Below, one piece after another: positions 1-10,212 of a stretch of 64,000 bases of DNA. Location of the stretch: the NCBI GenBank assembly GCA_022828595.1, contig JAKGHH010000005.1, positions 26,920,193 through 26,984,192 on the forward strand. The letters run 5' to 3'. The first letter of the stretch is position 1; each line of letters opens with the position of its first letter. Under the pieces are notes generated by a model, which had not been told where the DNA came from, did no database searches, and saw nothing but the letters and a program-made list of their open reading frames with translations. This stretch comes from Nelumbo lutea. Lineage: Eukaryota; Streptophyta; Magnoliopsida; Proteales; Nelumbonaceae. Position numbers and translations under genes: made by a program.

Positions 1-738
1 ACAGGCTCCTATGTCAGATTCAAGAGAAGTATAAAAGAAAAGGAGTGAAAATGAATGTTAAACGGTCCTTTTCGAAAGACAGACAAGGTTATTTCTATGG
101 AGTTAGACCCAGCTAACACAATGCCAGCTTCTTTTCCATTCTCCCAAAAAGATGAGGATTCCTCAAGGGAGAAGTCAGAAAGAACTGGTTTAGAGGTCAT
201 CAATGAGAAGATAAGGATAACTTTACTGATAAGGAGGATAGTGAAAAGGTGGAGTAGGAGGGAGGGGGGAAGGATGAAAGAATGGAAGTGGAGAATAACA
301 GGGTAGCCACAGATTTTTAGCCTGAGGAACAAAAGGATAAGAAAGAGGGGGGAAGGAAGTTAGGGGGAGGTGGATTCAAAGAGTCTTCTCAAGAAGGGGG
401 TGAGGCCTGGGAGGAAGGTGAAGGGGGAGATAAAGGAATAGTGGATGAAGAATAATGGGTTGTCTGCTAAGTAGCAGTTGGGGAAGGAGGTTTTATTTGA
501 GGGTTGTAGAAAGCTCGGGTCTGACGGGGAGTAGGGAGTTCTCTTCTGTTATATTGCCTTTGAGTTTCAGTGCATCATGCTCAGAGGTTCAAGCTGTGAG
601 TGAAAGGGGGTGGATTGCGTATCTTTCGTTGTTATGCTTTTGGATCCTGGATTTTATTTGTGTGTTTCTGCAGATGTTTCAAATTCTGGGTTTTAGTTTT
701 ATGTTTCTTTTGGGGTGGTTGGTTTAGTAAGAGTTTTA
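1..738. other. Unassigned sequence left of copia element A
   Basis: A purine-rich tract (about 150-450) is followed by AT-rich sequence. Short open frames exist on both strands, but none matches a family I recognise. I looked on the minus strand for the next MLO exon (the loop after residue 281 and the following membrane helix) and did not find it. If the MLO gene is intact, this is probably still its intron 8. The last five bases, tttta, form an imperfect target-site duplication with ttttg after 10212. Confidence 0.4.
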
Positions 739-983
739 TGTGAAGAAACTCGTTGATGTACCATGTTACCGTAGTTCCTATTGCATTGCATCTGAGTGAT
801 GTATATTTTATTATTTTCTCTTCAGCCCTACAAGGGTTTTTCTGTAATTAATTTTTGTTGCCCTACAAGGGCCTCTCTGTAAATACTCTAATTTGTTTAT
901 CTATATAAGGGCCCCTTGGGGTAGGGTCTAAGCATCCATTCTTCATCCCCAGAATTCTGTATTCTGCTCTGGGTCTATTGACA
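739..983 (+). repeat. 5' LTR of copia element A
   Basis: A 245-bp direct repeat with TG...CA ends, starting TGTGAAGAAACTC and ending TCTATTGACA. A TATA-like tctatataag near 900 precedes the downstream part. The matching 3' LTR is at 9969-10212, with many substitutions and small indels between the two. Confidence 0.92.
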
Positions 984-998
984 TGGTATCAGAGTAAG
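984..998 (+). other. Primer binding site of element A (tRNA-Met type)
   Basis: The sequence tggtatcagagtaag directly follows the LTR end. It matches the TGGTATCAGAGC primer site that plant copia elements use with initiator tRNA-Met, with one change at the end (c to t). Confidence 0.88.
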
Positions 999-1733
999 CT
1001 GCTCTATAATTTCTGCTCTTTCCTTGCTCATTTCTGACTGGTTGTGTCACCCAGATCTTTTTTTTTTTTCTCACTCAAAACACCAGTGGAAACTGACAAG
1101 TCTTGGATGAGTTCTGGTCTTCTCTCCTGGGCAACAACAGACTTTTTCCTCCTTCTGTGTACTGATTTCTCCAGGGCGGCAGCAGCTTGGCTCCATATGG
1201 TTCAGTTTTGAATAGCTATAGACCAAGGAATCTCAACAGTCTGGCTTCTTCCTCCCTCAACAGCAACAATTTTGATCCTTTTTTTCTGGTTTTCTCATGC
1301 TTCGGACTGACGAACTTCAATAGACATAAAGTCTTCTCTTCAAGCTGCTCTGGAAAACTTCTCATTTCAGGCTGGTGTATCTCACTATTGTCTTAATTGA
1401 CTATTATCAGTCCTTGGAACCCTAGTTTTGTGCTGCCCTAGGGTATTTTCTTTTCAATTATCAGTCCTTGGAACCCTAGTTTGTGTTGTCTTAAGCTTGT
1501 GCTGTTCTGGGCTGTTTATTGGAGGATTTCGATTCCTCTATAGAGTGACTTATCCTAGCTGAAGTTGCTCTGGTTTGGTGTTGTTTTGGGATCAGATTTC
1601 ATTGCTATTTGATATTAATATTTTTTTGAGAAATATTGTGTTCGTCTGAGGTGATTCATTGCCTAGTTTATTGCTGATTTAAGTGAACATCAGTGTTACT
1701 ATCCTTTTCCTGGGTTCATTTTGCTTATTAAAG

Positions 1734-2656
1734 ATGGTTGAAAAGATAGACTTTCTCCCTATAAAATTTGATGGAACTAACTACAGTATGTGGAAGTTCC
1801 ATTTTGATTTCTTTGTTAAGGGAAAGGGACTTGAAGGTTACTTGAATGGGATTGTATGTAAACATAATGAGGCTGATAGTAAAGCCTATACACAATGGAA
1901 GCTGGACAATGGAAAGTTAGTCTGCTGGATCTTGAGCTCCATTGTGCCTCACATTGGTGTTCCCATGAGAAGACTGAGGACTGCCTATGAGATGTATTCC
2001 TATTTGAAAAAGGTTTATCATCAGTTCAATATGTCACAGCAATACCAGATTGAATTTGAAATCTTTGCCTATTGCCAGGGAGACAAAAAGATACAAAATA
2101 CTATGCAGGCTTTATTGATCTCTGGGCTGAATATGAACAAGTTCATATTGAACCTTCTGATCCTGTTGAGTGTGTCAAGTATTTGCAGAAGCATTTTGAA
2201 AATAGAAAGGTGAACCAATTTCTTATGAGGTTGACACCTGAGTATGACATAATCAGGTCAAATATTTTTAGCAGAGGAACTCTTCCAAATTTAGACACTG
2301 TGAGGGGAGAGTTACTAAGGGAAGAAATTAAACTCCTAACTGCGGCAAAAATAGAAGGGAAACATCTTCATTCAAGGACTGATACTGTTTTTGTTGCACA
2401 TGGGGATAAGAAATCTGGTGGAAAGGATCCTTCTAAAACACAATGCTATAAATGTAAGGGATATGGACATATAGCTTCACATTGCAAAAAGAAGAATGTC
2501 TGCATTTGTTGCAAACAACATGGACATATCATTCCAAACTGCCCTATTCGTCCACCCAAGGGTCCCATGAAGAAGAATCAGCCACAAGCTTATCAGGTAT
2601 TTGAGGAACAAGTGTCTGATGCCTTACTGCCAAGGGAGAATTCTCTGCTTCCATGA
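1734..2656 (+). pseudogene. Element A gag (copia capsid/nucleocapsid), frameshifted
   Basis: The capsid region starts MVEKIDFLPIKFDGTNYSMW, a typical copia gag N-terminus. The frame runs from ATG 1734 to about 2090. It then shifts in an A-rich run (2084-2098) into a second frame that continues DLWAEYEQVH... Two CCHC knuckles of pattern C-x2-C-x4-H-x4-C lie near 2440-2545 (CYKCKGYGHIASHC, then CICCKQHGHIIPNC). Two knuckles rather than one separate this lineage from elements B, C and G. The one-base shift prevents a full-length Gag unless it is bypassed. Confidence 0.85.
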
Positions 2657-3108
2657 ATAAGCAAGAGATACAACAACTGTTATCCTCTGCTATCTCATCT
2701 GCCTTTTCTGCTATCGGCCTATCTAGTGAGTTCTCTAGTTACTGTTCTTCTCCCTCTCAAGTTTGGATAATTGATTCTAGAGCTACAGATCACATGACTA
2801 GGGCCTACCCTAAACCCTCAAACAAACTTTCTGAGACCAACCATAGACATATTGTCACTGCTAATGGTGAGAAACTTGACATCATTGGGAGTGATGATTT
2901 ATGTATCAAACTTTCCCCCTCAAACTCCTTGTCCCTTGCCAAGACTTTCCTTGTTCCTAAACTTATTGCTAACCTTATTTCAGTTGGTCAATTAGTTGAT
3001 GAAGGTCACATTCTAACATTTCCCTTTGATGGTTGTTTGATTCAAGACCAGTACACTGGGAAGGTGAAAGGGAAGGGGCATAGGCTAGGCCGCTTGTTTG
3101 CCCGTTGA
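2653..3108 (+). pseudogene. Element A protease region, catalytic motif altered
   Basis: The copia aspartic protease signature is present as VWIIDSRATDHMT near 2763-2800. The family motif is D-S/T-G; here glycine is replaced by arginine, so activity is unlikely. The following VPKLIANLISVGQLVDEGH stretch is the usual copia link to the pre-integrase domain. The frame closes at 3108, before integrase. Confidence 0.82.
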
Positions 3109-3189
3109 AGTTTGAGAAATCACAATCAGCATCATCCTCCTCTTCTTATTCGAGCTCTTCTACACTAAGTCCTGTTTCAAGTCAAAGAA

Positions 3190-3510
3190 ACTGCTTGGGA
3201 TTTGTTGCACAAACATTTGGGTCACCCAAACTCTGAAAAACATGAATATTTGTTTGAATCTAGTTTTATTAAAACTAAAATTTCATCTATTTATCTTTTG
3301 ATACATCTTGTGTTTCTTGTTGTCTGAGTAAGAGTCGTATTTTACCATTCACTCGTCAAGCTGAACGTACTACTTCACCGTTTGAAATTATACATAGTGA
3401 TGTTTGGACTTCATCTGTTGTTTCCCGAATGGGATACAAGTATTTTGTGTTGTTCATTGATGATTGTACCAGGTACACTTGGATCTATTTTCTTAGACAC
3501 AAATAAGAAG
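3190..3510 (+). pseudogene. Element A pre-integrase and integrase N-terminal remnant
   Basis: Read across frames, the strand gives a pre-integrase motif (LHKHLGHPNS), then FEIIHSDVW and YKYFVLFIDDCTRYTWIYF, the start of the integrase core with its first catalytic aspartate. Stops and shifts break it up. The match ends abruptly near 3507 and the next recognisable coding is the far end of RT, so the rest of integrase and most of RT were deleted. Confidence 0.75.
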
Positions 3511-3544
3511 TTTTTCCAACCTTTCGATTGTTTCATAACATGGT

Positions 3545-4168
3545 TTGAGTTCAGTTTCAGATGCCTTCCTCTATCGGCAACTTGTGGGGTCTCTCATTTA
3601 TTTCACCATGACTCATCCTGACATCTCACATGCAGTTCAAGTTGTTAGTCAATTTGTCTTTGCCCCTCGTCAACCTCATTTGACTACAGTACATCGAATC
3701 ATCCGCTATGTTCGGGGCTCTTTATCATAGGGTCTTTTCTTTCCTTCATCTTCTTCTATCCAACTGAGGACCTATGCTGATGCAGATTGGGCAGGATGCC
3801 CTGACGCATGTCATTCCACTATCGGGTGGTGTGTCTTCATGGGTGACTCTCTAACATCATGGAAATTCAAGAAACAGTTGACTGTTTCCAAGTCCTCTAC
3901 GGAAGCAAAGTACAGGGCAATGTCATTTTTTGTAATGAAGTTGTTTGGCTTCATCTTTATTTAAGGAGTTCGGTCATTCCCCTCCTACACCCATCCCTCT
4001 GTATGCAGACAATACTAGTGCTATTAAGATTGCCTCTAACCCCGTCTTTAATGAAAAGGACGAAGCATATTGAGGTAGACTGCCACTTTGTTTGAGACCT
4101 ATTTCTTGCGAACTCTATCTCTCTCTCCCTCATGTTTTCTCTGATATGCAAGTTGCTGACATCTTCAC
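3545..4168 (+). pseudogene. Element A RT C-terminus and RNase H remnant, left part
   Basis: FLYRQLVGSLIYFTMTHPD is the conserved end of copia RT. It is followed by [11 protein letters not shown] and SKSSTEAKYRAMS, both RNase H signatures, near 3770-3920, with stops between them. The reading runs into gctgacatcttcac at 4154-4168, the codons for A-D-I-F-T. Element B begins at 4169 in the middle of the ADIFTK motif; the lysine codon resumes at 9891. Confidence 0.85.
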
Positions 4169-4367
4169 TGTTGAGCAAGAGCAAGTGAAGAGAGGAGAGG
4201 AGAAGAGAGAAGAGAGGTGAGTCGAGTGACTAAAAGCCCTCCAGAACATAGGGGGCGAATGAATGAATTTATTATTTATACTAGTCCAGTCGAACAATAT
4301 AAACATAAGAGAAATTACAATAGTACCCTTATGGTACTAAACCTGAATACACAAACAATTGTCAACA
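4169..4367 (-). repeat. 3' LTR of copia element B
   Basis: A 199-bp LTR; on the minus strand it starts TGTTGACAATTG and ends GCTCAACA. It sits next to the polypurine tract, so it is the 3' LTR of a minus-strand element. It is about 96-97 percent identical by eye to 9687-9885. Confidence 0.95.
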
Positions 4368-4380
4368 CTCCCCCTCAAGT
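4368..4380 (-). other. Polypurine tract of element B
   Basis: Plus-strand ctccccctcaagt reads ACTTGAGGGGGAG on the minus strand, immediately before the 3' LTR. This is the usual plus-strand primer site of plant copia elements. The same tract precedes the LTRs of elements C and G. Confidence 0.9.
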
Positions 4381-4389
4381 TGGAGCATA

Positions 4390-6477
4390 GATATCAATCA
4401 TGCCCAACTTGTCACAAAGATCATGATGTTTGGAAAGGTTTAAACCCTATGTAAAGATGTCCGCAAGCTGGTTCTCAGAAGTGACATAGGGGGTACACAC
4501 TTCGCCTGTGATAACTTTCTCTCTGATAAAATGCTTGTCAACTTCGATGTTCTTTGTTCTATCATGTAGCACCGGATTGGCAGCAATGCTTATAACTGTT
4601 TTGTTATCACAAAATAGAGTTATAGGTTTGGCCACTGGGAAACCCAACTCCCCCAACAAACTCTTTATCCACATGCCTTCAGCAACCCCGTGGGCCATAG
4701 CATGATATTCAGCTTCAACACTGGATCTAGCCACCACATTTTGCTTTTTACTCCTCCATGTAACAAGGTTCCCTCCTATAAAGGTGCAGTAGCCACTTGT
4801 AGACTTTCTGTCACTTTGGGATCCAGCCCAATCTGCATCCATATAAACTTCAACTTTCAAATGTCCGTGCTTTTGAAATAACAAACCAGTACCTGGATAC
4901 TTTAGATACCGAAGGATTCTCTCTGCTGCTTCAAGATGGGAAGACCTAGGTGCATGCATTAAATGACTGACACCAACAGCATATGCAATGTCTGGGCGAG
5001 TCATAGAAAGGTATAACAATCTCCCTACAAGCCTCTGAAACTGTTTCACATCCTTGAGAGATTCACCACACCTGTCACCTAATTTATGGTTGGGGTCAAT
5101 GAGAGAGTCAACTGGCTTCACCCCCATCTTCCCAATGTCCTGAAGTAAATCTAGGACATATTTCCTTTGAGAAATGAAGATACCCTTCTTTAATCGGGCG
5201 ACTTCAATTCCAAGGAAGTACTTGGCAGGTCCTAGATCCTTCACTTCAAACTGAATGGCAAGAAAAAGTTTCAATTTCTGAATTTCATCCTCCCAGTCAC
5301 CAGTAACAATTATGCCATCCACATATACAATTAGAGTAGCAATTTTACCTTCTCCTTTTTTCACAAATAGTGTGTGATCTGATTGACATTGCCTATATCC
5401 TTTCAGCTGAATTTCCACATGGAATCTACTGAACCAAGCTCTTCGTGATTGTTTCAGCCCATATAAGGACTTCTTCAACTTGCACACTTTCTGTTCATTG
5501 CCTTGAGCTAGAAAACCAGGAGGTTGAATCATGTACACTTCCTCTTCAAGGTCACCATTCAAGAATGCATTCTTGATGTCAAGCTGGTGTAAAACCCAAT
5601 CCAAATTAGCCGCAAGAGAGAAAAGGACTCTAATGGAATTCATCTTGGCAACGGGGGCAAAATTTATTGCATAATCAGCTCCATACACTTGAGTAAATCC
5701 CTTTTCCACTAAGCGAGCTTTATACCTTTCCACTGTTCCATCAGCCTTATGCTTAACTGTGAACACCCATTTACATCCAACTGGAACCTTTCCCTTAGGA
5801 AGATCAACAAGTTCCCATGTGCCATTTTTGTGAAGGGCATTAATTTCTTCCCTCATGGCATTTGTCCATTCAAGAACTGAAAGAGCTTCTGCCACATTCT
5901 TAGGGATAGGGACACTGTCAATAGAGGTAAGGAAAGCACGGAATGAGGGTGAAATGTTCTCATAAGAGACAAAGTTGGAAATGGGATGTTTAGTGGTGCA
6001 CAATTTAACACCCTTCCTGTGAGCAATAGGGCGGTCAAGATCATTAGCAGTAGAGGAATCATTTTCAATAGATTCAAAGACATCATTGGGAGCCAAAATA
6101 CCTGAGTGAGTATGATCCTCCCCCGAGGAGTCTGGTGGCACTGGAGGTACAGCTTCCGGATTCTCTACAGCTCTTGAATTTTGTTGGCCTTTGTGATGAC
6201 GAGAAAAAACACGAAAAGGTGGAGGGTCAGGGAGAGAGGGAAGCTGAACCAATTTCTCCTCATGCCTACACTCCCCCTGAGGAGAAACAGGATAGAAGGG
6301 CTCATCTTCAAAGAAAGAAACATCCATAGAGACAGAATTTACGAGAAACAGGATCAAAACAACGGTATCCCTTTTGAGTGAAGGAGTAACCAAGAAATAT
6401 GCAAGGAATAGCACGAGAATCCAATTTCCCACGGGTGGGAGACAGATTTTGGACAAAACACCGGCAACCAAAGACAC
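4390..6477 (-). pseudogene. Element B reverse transcriptase and RNase H
   Basis: A long open frame (6477-4447) covers the integrase C-terminal linker, RT and RNase H. RT motifs include [33 protein letters not shown] and [13 protein letters not shown]. The catalytic box reads YVDG instead of YVDD (near 5310), losing an essential aspartate. RNase H shows [24 protein letters not shown] and KNIEVDKHFIREK. The ORF stops inside ADIFT-stop. Past the stop the frame still encodes the lineage tail [13 protein letters not shown] (about 4410-4390). The protein is long enough to look intact but is catalytically compromised. Confidence 0.9.
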
Positions 6478-7145
6478 GAGGAGGAATAAAAAGAAGAGGA
6501 GCCTTAGGAAAGAGAAGTTGATGTGGGGCTTTGTACTCTAACCGACGAGAGGGCATACGGTTTATAAGGTAAGTGGAACAAAGAACAGCTTCAAGCCAAA
6601 ACCGTTCGGGAACATTCATATGAAGTAGTAAACCCCGAGCCACTTCAAGGAGATGTCGGTTCTTCCGTACGGCCACACCATTTTGTTGTGGTGTGTGGGC
6701 ACAAGAGCTACGATGAAGGGAACCATGCGAAGCAAAAAATTCCGTGAGGTCACTATGAAAAAATTCTTTTGCATTGTCTGATTGAATAATTTGGATTTCA
6801 TATTGAAATTGAGTACAGACCATCTGCTGGAAATCTTGAATGATTTTTGGTACTTCTTCCCTGGTTTGCATCAGGTATACCCAAGTATATCTAGAATAAT
6901 CATCAATGAGGGTAATGAAATACTTGTAGCCACTCTCAGATGGTAAAGTAACAGGGCCCCATACATCAGAATGAACAATGTGAAACGGAGATTCAGATTT
7001 ACTATTTCCTTGAAGAAAATGAGTTCTATAATGCTTACTCAACTGACACATTTGACAAGAAAAATCAGAAACAGACATTGACTTAAACAGTTCTGGGAAT
7101 ACAACTTTAAAAGACTCAAAAGATAAATGACCAAGACGACAATGT
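6308..7145 (-). pseudogene. Element B integrase
   Basis: The frame 7078-6308 holds the integrase core. CQMCQLSKHYR is the end of the zinc-binding region, HSDVWGPVTLPSESGYKYF carries the first catalytic Asp, and IIQSDNAKEFFHSDL the second. The region of the third catalytic residue reads [17 protein letters not shown] where the family has an E in place of the second V, so the DDE triad is broken. The C-terminal GYRCFDPVSRKFC follows. A frameshift near 6320 separates integrase from the RT frame. Confidence 0.88.
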
Positions 7146-7696
7146 CATAAATAGACTTTTTTCTTACAGGACTGACTCATTGACTGGCTCATTGACTCTG
7201 TAACATGAAGACCAGCCTTATTCTCCAGCATGTAAAATCCATCAGCCATACGACCCCTACCAATCGTCCTCCTCGAGGCTAGATCCTGAATCACACAATG
7301 AGAAGAGAAAAAAGTCACTGAGCAATTTAAGGAATTAGTAACATTACTAACAGAGAACAAATTAATGGAAAATTTTGGGACATGGACATCGGAAAGGGTA
7401 AGACCAAGAGGAAGAGAAAGAGTTCCTTGACTAGCTATGGAAGAGTATGATCCATCGGCTAGTCTCACCTTGTCTCTTACAGAAAGAGAGTGATAGGTTT
7501 GAAAGTAAGAGGACGTACCAGTCATATGTTTTGATGCTCCAGAATCAATGATCCATGGAGAGTCAGGGGTGTGAGAAGCAACATGGAAAGAAGTGGTAGG
7601 GTTATCTGACATGGATGCAAATGAGGTTGAGGGAGGAGCATCCATCTGACGAATTGCTCTACCATAGAGCTCTAAATGGTCACGGAAGGAATTCAT
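7145..7696 (-). pseudogene. Element B protease region
   Basis: Contains PWIIDSGASKHMTG, the intact copia protease D-S-G motif, then LPLGLTLSDVHVPKFSINLFSV, the normal copia protease end. The N-terminal part (NSFRDHLELYGRAIRQMD) matches the same part of element G, showing that the two belong to one lineage. Confidence 0.85.
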
Positions 7697-8717
7697 AATG
7701 TCCTCCCTCGGGTCAGGTCTAGTGAGATGTGTCTAAGTCACAGTAGAAATGGGACGCTGATTCTCCCAAGTAGCCATGTTGGCCATGTGATGTTTCTTTG
7801 TATTTTTCTGTCTATACTTCTTATTCACCTTTGAACCTTGCTTCTTAGTCAGATCTTGAGCCCATTTTGGTTTCCCATGAAGATCCCAACAGGTATCTTT
7901 GGTGTGTCGGGGTTTCTGGCAATGAGTGCATCACAATTTGTCCCTATCTTCTGTTTTTTTCTGGAGATCTCCTTTCCGGGAAGATCCCACACCAGTAGAG
8001 ACACCCCCTTTTGCAACCAACACAACAGCATCCCCACCAGGGTTGTTCATCAAATTTCTCCTGCTTTCTTTAGACTGTACAAGAGCATAGACTTCCTGAA
8101 CAAATGGGAAATCCTTAGAGCTGAGAATATGAACCCTAATAGATTCATACATAGGATTCAGACCATGTAAGAATGCAAACACCCTTTGCTGGGAGACAAG
8201 CTGCTTGTACTTCTTAGCATTCTCATCACACTTCCAATCCACTCTGATAGTGATCCAACTCCTTCCAGATAGATGTTAAGTCAGAGTAATAAACCGATAT
8301 ACACCTCTCCCCCTGTCTACAAGTAGAAGATGTTGCCTGCAGTTGATAAATTTTGGCATAGTGTCGCAATTCTAAATATGTAGACTTTGCTTGTTCCCAG
8401 ATTTCATTTGCAATTTCAGCCCACATGAAATTCTTCCTGATTTGAGGTTGCATGGACACCAAGAGCCAGGACATAACAATATTGTTCTCCTGATTCCATC
8501 TATCATATTCAGCACTCCCAGAGGATGGTTCTTTTATCCTCCCATTAATATAGCCTATCTTCCCCCTTGCAGTCATGTATAATTTGATCCCTCTTGACCA
8601 CTCCAGGTAATTTAAACCATCAAGAGGGACAACAGCCATAGGAAAGGATAGGTCACCCCCACCCATTCCATTCAGCATTGAGGAAACTCCAGATGTGGCT
8701 GAATCTTCATTGCCCAT
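7697..8717 (-). pseudogene. Element B gag, frameshifted, with a stop before the zinc knuckle
   Basis: Gag starts at ATG 8717 (MGNEDSATSGVSSMLNGMGG). The capsid includes GLNYLEWSRGIKLYM, MSWLLVSMQPQIRKNFMWAE and [17 protein letters not shown]. The frame shifts near 8230-8240 into GLNPMYESIRVHIL and [14 protein letters not shown]. The single CCHC knuckle (CTHCQKPRHTKDTC) lies near 7920 behind an in-frame TGA where element G has CGA (Arg). That is the change expected from deamination of a methylated CpG. Confidence 0.85.
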
Positions 8718-8754
8718 GATATCAGAATAAAAATTGAAACAGCAACCAAAAGAG

Positions 8755-9065
8755 TACAGTCGTACAAAGCTATTGCAGAAATAGGTCCTTCTGACCACCG
8801 GTTTCACTGAGAGTAAAAAACAGAACACTGCTGTTGCAGTACAAGAACAGGTCCTTCTGACCTACAGTTTCACTGAGAACAAGACAACAAACTGAACACT
8901 GTTGTTACAGTACAAGAACAGGTCCTTCTGACCTACAGTTTCACTGAGAACAAACAACAAACTAAACACTGTTGTTGCAGTACTGAAACAGGTCCTTCTG
9001 ACCTACGATTTCACTGAAACAAGTTTGCACACTGCTGTTGCAGTACAAGAACAGGTCTGAATGAC
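8755..9065. repeat. About 68-bp tandem repeat in the leader of element B
   Basis: The phrase aggtccttctgacc recurs at about 8782, 8849, 8920 and 8990, with a truncated copy at 9052, spaced 62-71 bp. Each unit also carries tttcactgag and gttgcagtac. The array lies between the gag start and the primer site, in the untranslated leader where packaging signals normally lie. No function can be read from it. Confidence 0.85.
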
Positions 9066-9244
9066 CTAATTAGTAGGCCTGATAGCTAACCAGTCAAGGA
9101 GATCAACAGGATAGCCAAACAGTCAATCAATAAGATTAATATTGAGCACACAATCAATCGGCTGAACAGACAATCAACAGTCCACAATACCAATAAAAAA
9201 AAAGTTTGAATACAGTTATTGTGTTAAGGAATACAGTCACTTAA

Positions 9245-9345
9245 CAGTAGGGCAGCCGAACAGTTCATCAAACAATAGGCAGTCGAACAGACAACAGTAG
9301 GGCAGCCGAACAGTTCATCAAACAATAGGCAACCGAACAGACAAG
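9245..9345. repeat. 50-bp duplicated unit in the leader of element B
   Basis: The phrase cagtagggcagccgaacag occurs at 9245 and 9295, with nearly identical following sequence. Shorter echoes (caaacaatag) appear near 9410 and 9500. This second repeat block is distinct from the 68-bp array. Confidence 0.8.
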
Positions 9346-9671
9346 GATGATAGTACCTCTTTTAGTTTCAGATGATAGTCTCCCTGTAAACTAGAACTCC
9401 TATGAATCCTCAAACAATAGGCAGCCGAACAAAAGATGACCAATACTTCTTTTAGTTTCAGATGATAGCCTTTCTGAAGACAGAACACCCTCTACAAACC
9501 TCAAACAATAGTCTCTCTACAGTCGAGCAGACAAGAGCAACTTCTGGGCTAGAAGACGAAAAGACTCTGTAACTTCTGGGTCGAACTGATTTCACCAGAT
9601 TAGGAGTTCGATTGGAGACAGCACCGGATGCAACAGCAGTTAGCTTGACATCACCCTTCAGGCCTGGACGA

Positions 9672-9686
9672 CTTGCTCTGATACCA
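9672..9686 (-). other. Primer binding site of element B (tRNA-Met type)
   Basis: The minus strand reads TGGTATCAGAGCAAG directly after the 5' LTR (9885-9687). It is an intact initiator tRNA-Met primer site. Confidence 0.92.
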
Positions 9687-9885
9687 TGTTGAGCAAGAGC
9701 AAGTGAAGAGAGGAGAGGAGAAGAGAGAAGAGAGGTGAGTCGAGTGACTGAAAGCCCTCCAGAACATAGGGGGCAAATGAATGAATTTATTATTTATACT
9801 AGTCCAGTCGAACAATATAAACAGAAAAGAAATTACAACAGTACCCTTATAGTACTAAACCTGAATACACAAACAACTGTCAACA
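9687..9885 (-). repeat. 5' LTR of copia element B
   Basis: A 199-bp LTR next to the primer site, TG...CA ends, followed on the plus strand by the ttcac target duplication. About seven differences from the 3' LTR, mostly transitions, suggest a fairly recent insertion compared with element A. Confidence 0.95.
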
Positions 9886-9968
9886 TTCACCAAGGTCATG
9901 ATGAAGTCCAAACACTTATTTCTTGTAAGCAAACTGATGTCATGCCTCTGCATCAGTTTTAGGGGGAG
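9886..9968 (+). pseudogene. Element A RNase H end and polypurine tract, right part
   Basis: After the duplicated ttcac the frame continues with caaggtcatgatg (K-V-M-M...), the other half of the ADIFTK motif interrupted at 4168. It ends shortly before the polypurine tract agggggag (9961-9968) that abuts the 3' LTR. Confidence 0.85.
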
Positions 9969-10212
9969 TGTGAAGAAACTCACTGATGTACAATATTACC
10001 ATAGTTCCTATTGTATTGTATCTGACTGGTGTATCTTTTATTATTTTCTCTTCAGCCCTACAAGGGCTTTTCTGTAATTATATTCTGTTGCCTTCAAGGG
10101 CCTCTCTGTAAATACTCTAATTTCACTATCTATATAAAGGCCCCTTGGGGTAGGGTCTAAGCATCCATTCTTCATCCCCAGAATTCTGTATTTTGTTCTG
10201 GGTTTGTTGGCA
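9969..10212 (+). repeat. 3' LTR of copia element A
   Basis: A 244-bp LTR, TGTGAAGAAACTC...TTGTTGGCA, the diverged partner of 739-983. It is followed by ttttg (target-site partner of tttta at 734-738). Confidence 0.92.

Larger units (their letters stand above)
4169..9885 (-). mobile_element. Copia element B: Ty1/copia LTR retrotransposon nested in element A
   Basis: A complete 5,717-bp minus-strand insertion. Identical-length LTRs (4169-4367 and 9687-9885, 199 bp, about 7 mismatches by eye) have TG...CA ends. A perfect 5-bp target duplication, ttcac, lies at 4164-4168 and 9886-9890. On the minus strand the order is primer site, long leader, gag, protease, integrase, RT, RNase H, polypurine tract. 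Coding is broken by a stop before the gag knuckle, frameshifts in gag and between integrase and RT, an altered RT active site and a stop in ADIFTK. Removing B restores element A's ADIFTK codons. Confidence 0.96.
739..10212 (+). mobile_element. Copia element A: old, internally deleted Ty1/copia LTR retrotransposon, host of nested element B
   Basis: Two direct LTRs (739-983 and 9969-10212) bracket a tRNA-Met-type primer site at 984, a gag with two CCHC knuckles, a protease, a fragment of integrase, the end of RT/RNase H, and a polypurine tract agggggag at 9961. Flanks are tttta and ttttg, a 4/5 match. Order gag-PR-IN-RT-RH defines Ty1/copia. The C-terminal half of integrase and most of RT are deleted near 3510-3550. 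Element B (5,717 bp) splits the RNase H end. The LTRs differ at more than 10 percent of sites by eye, so A is older than B. It cannot move by itself. Confidence 0.93.

Noticed and set aside
55..332. Overlapping open frames on both strands at the left edge (83 and 107 aa).
   Set aside because: Low-complexity, purine-rich sequence keeps both strands open. No recognisable domain.
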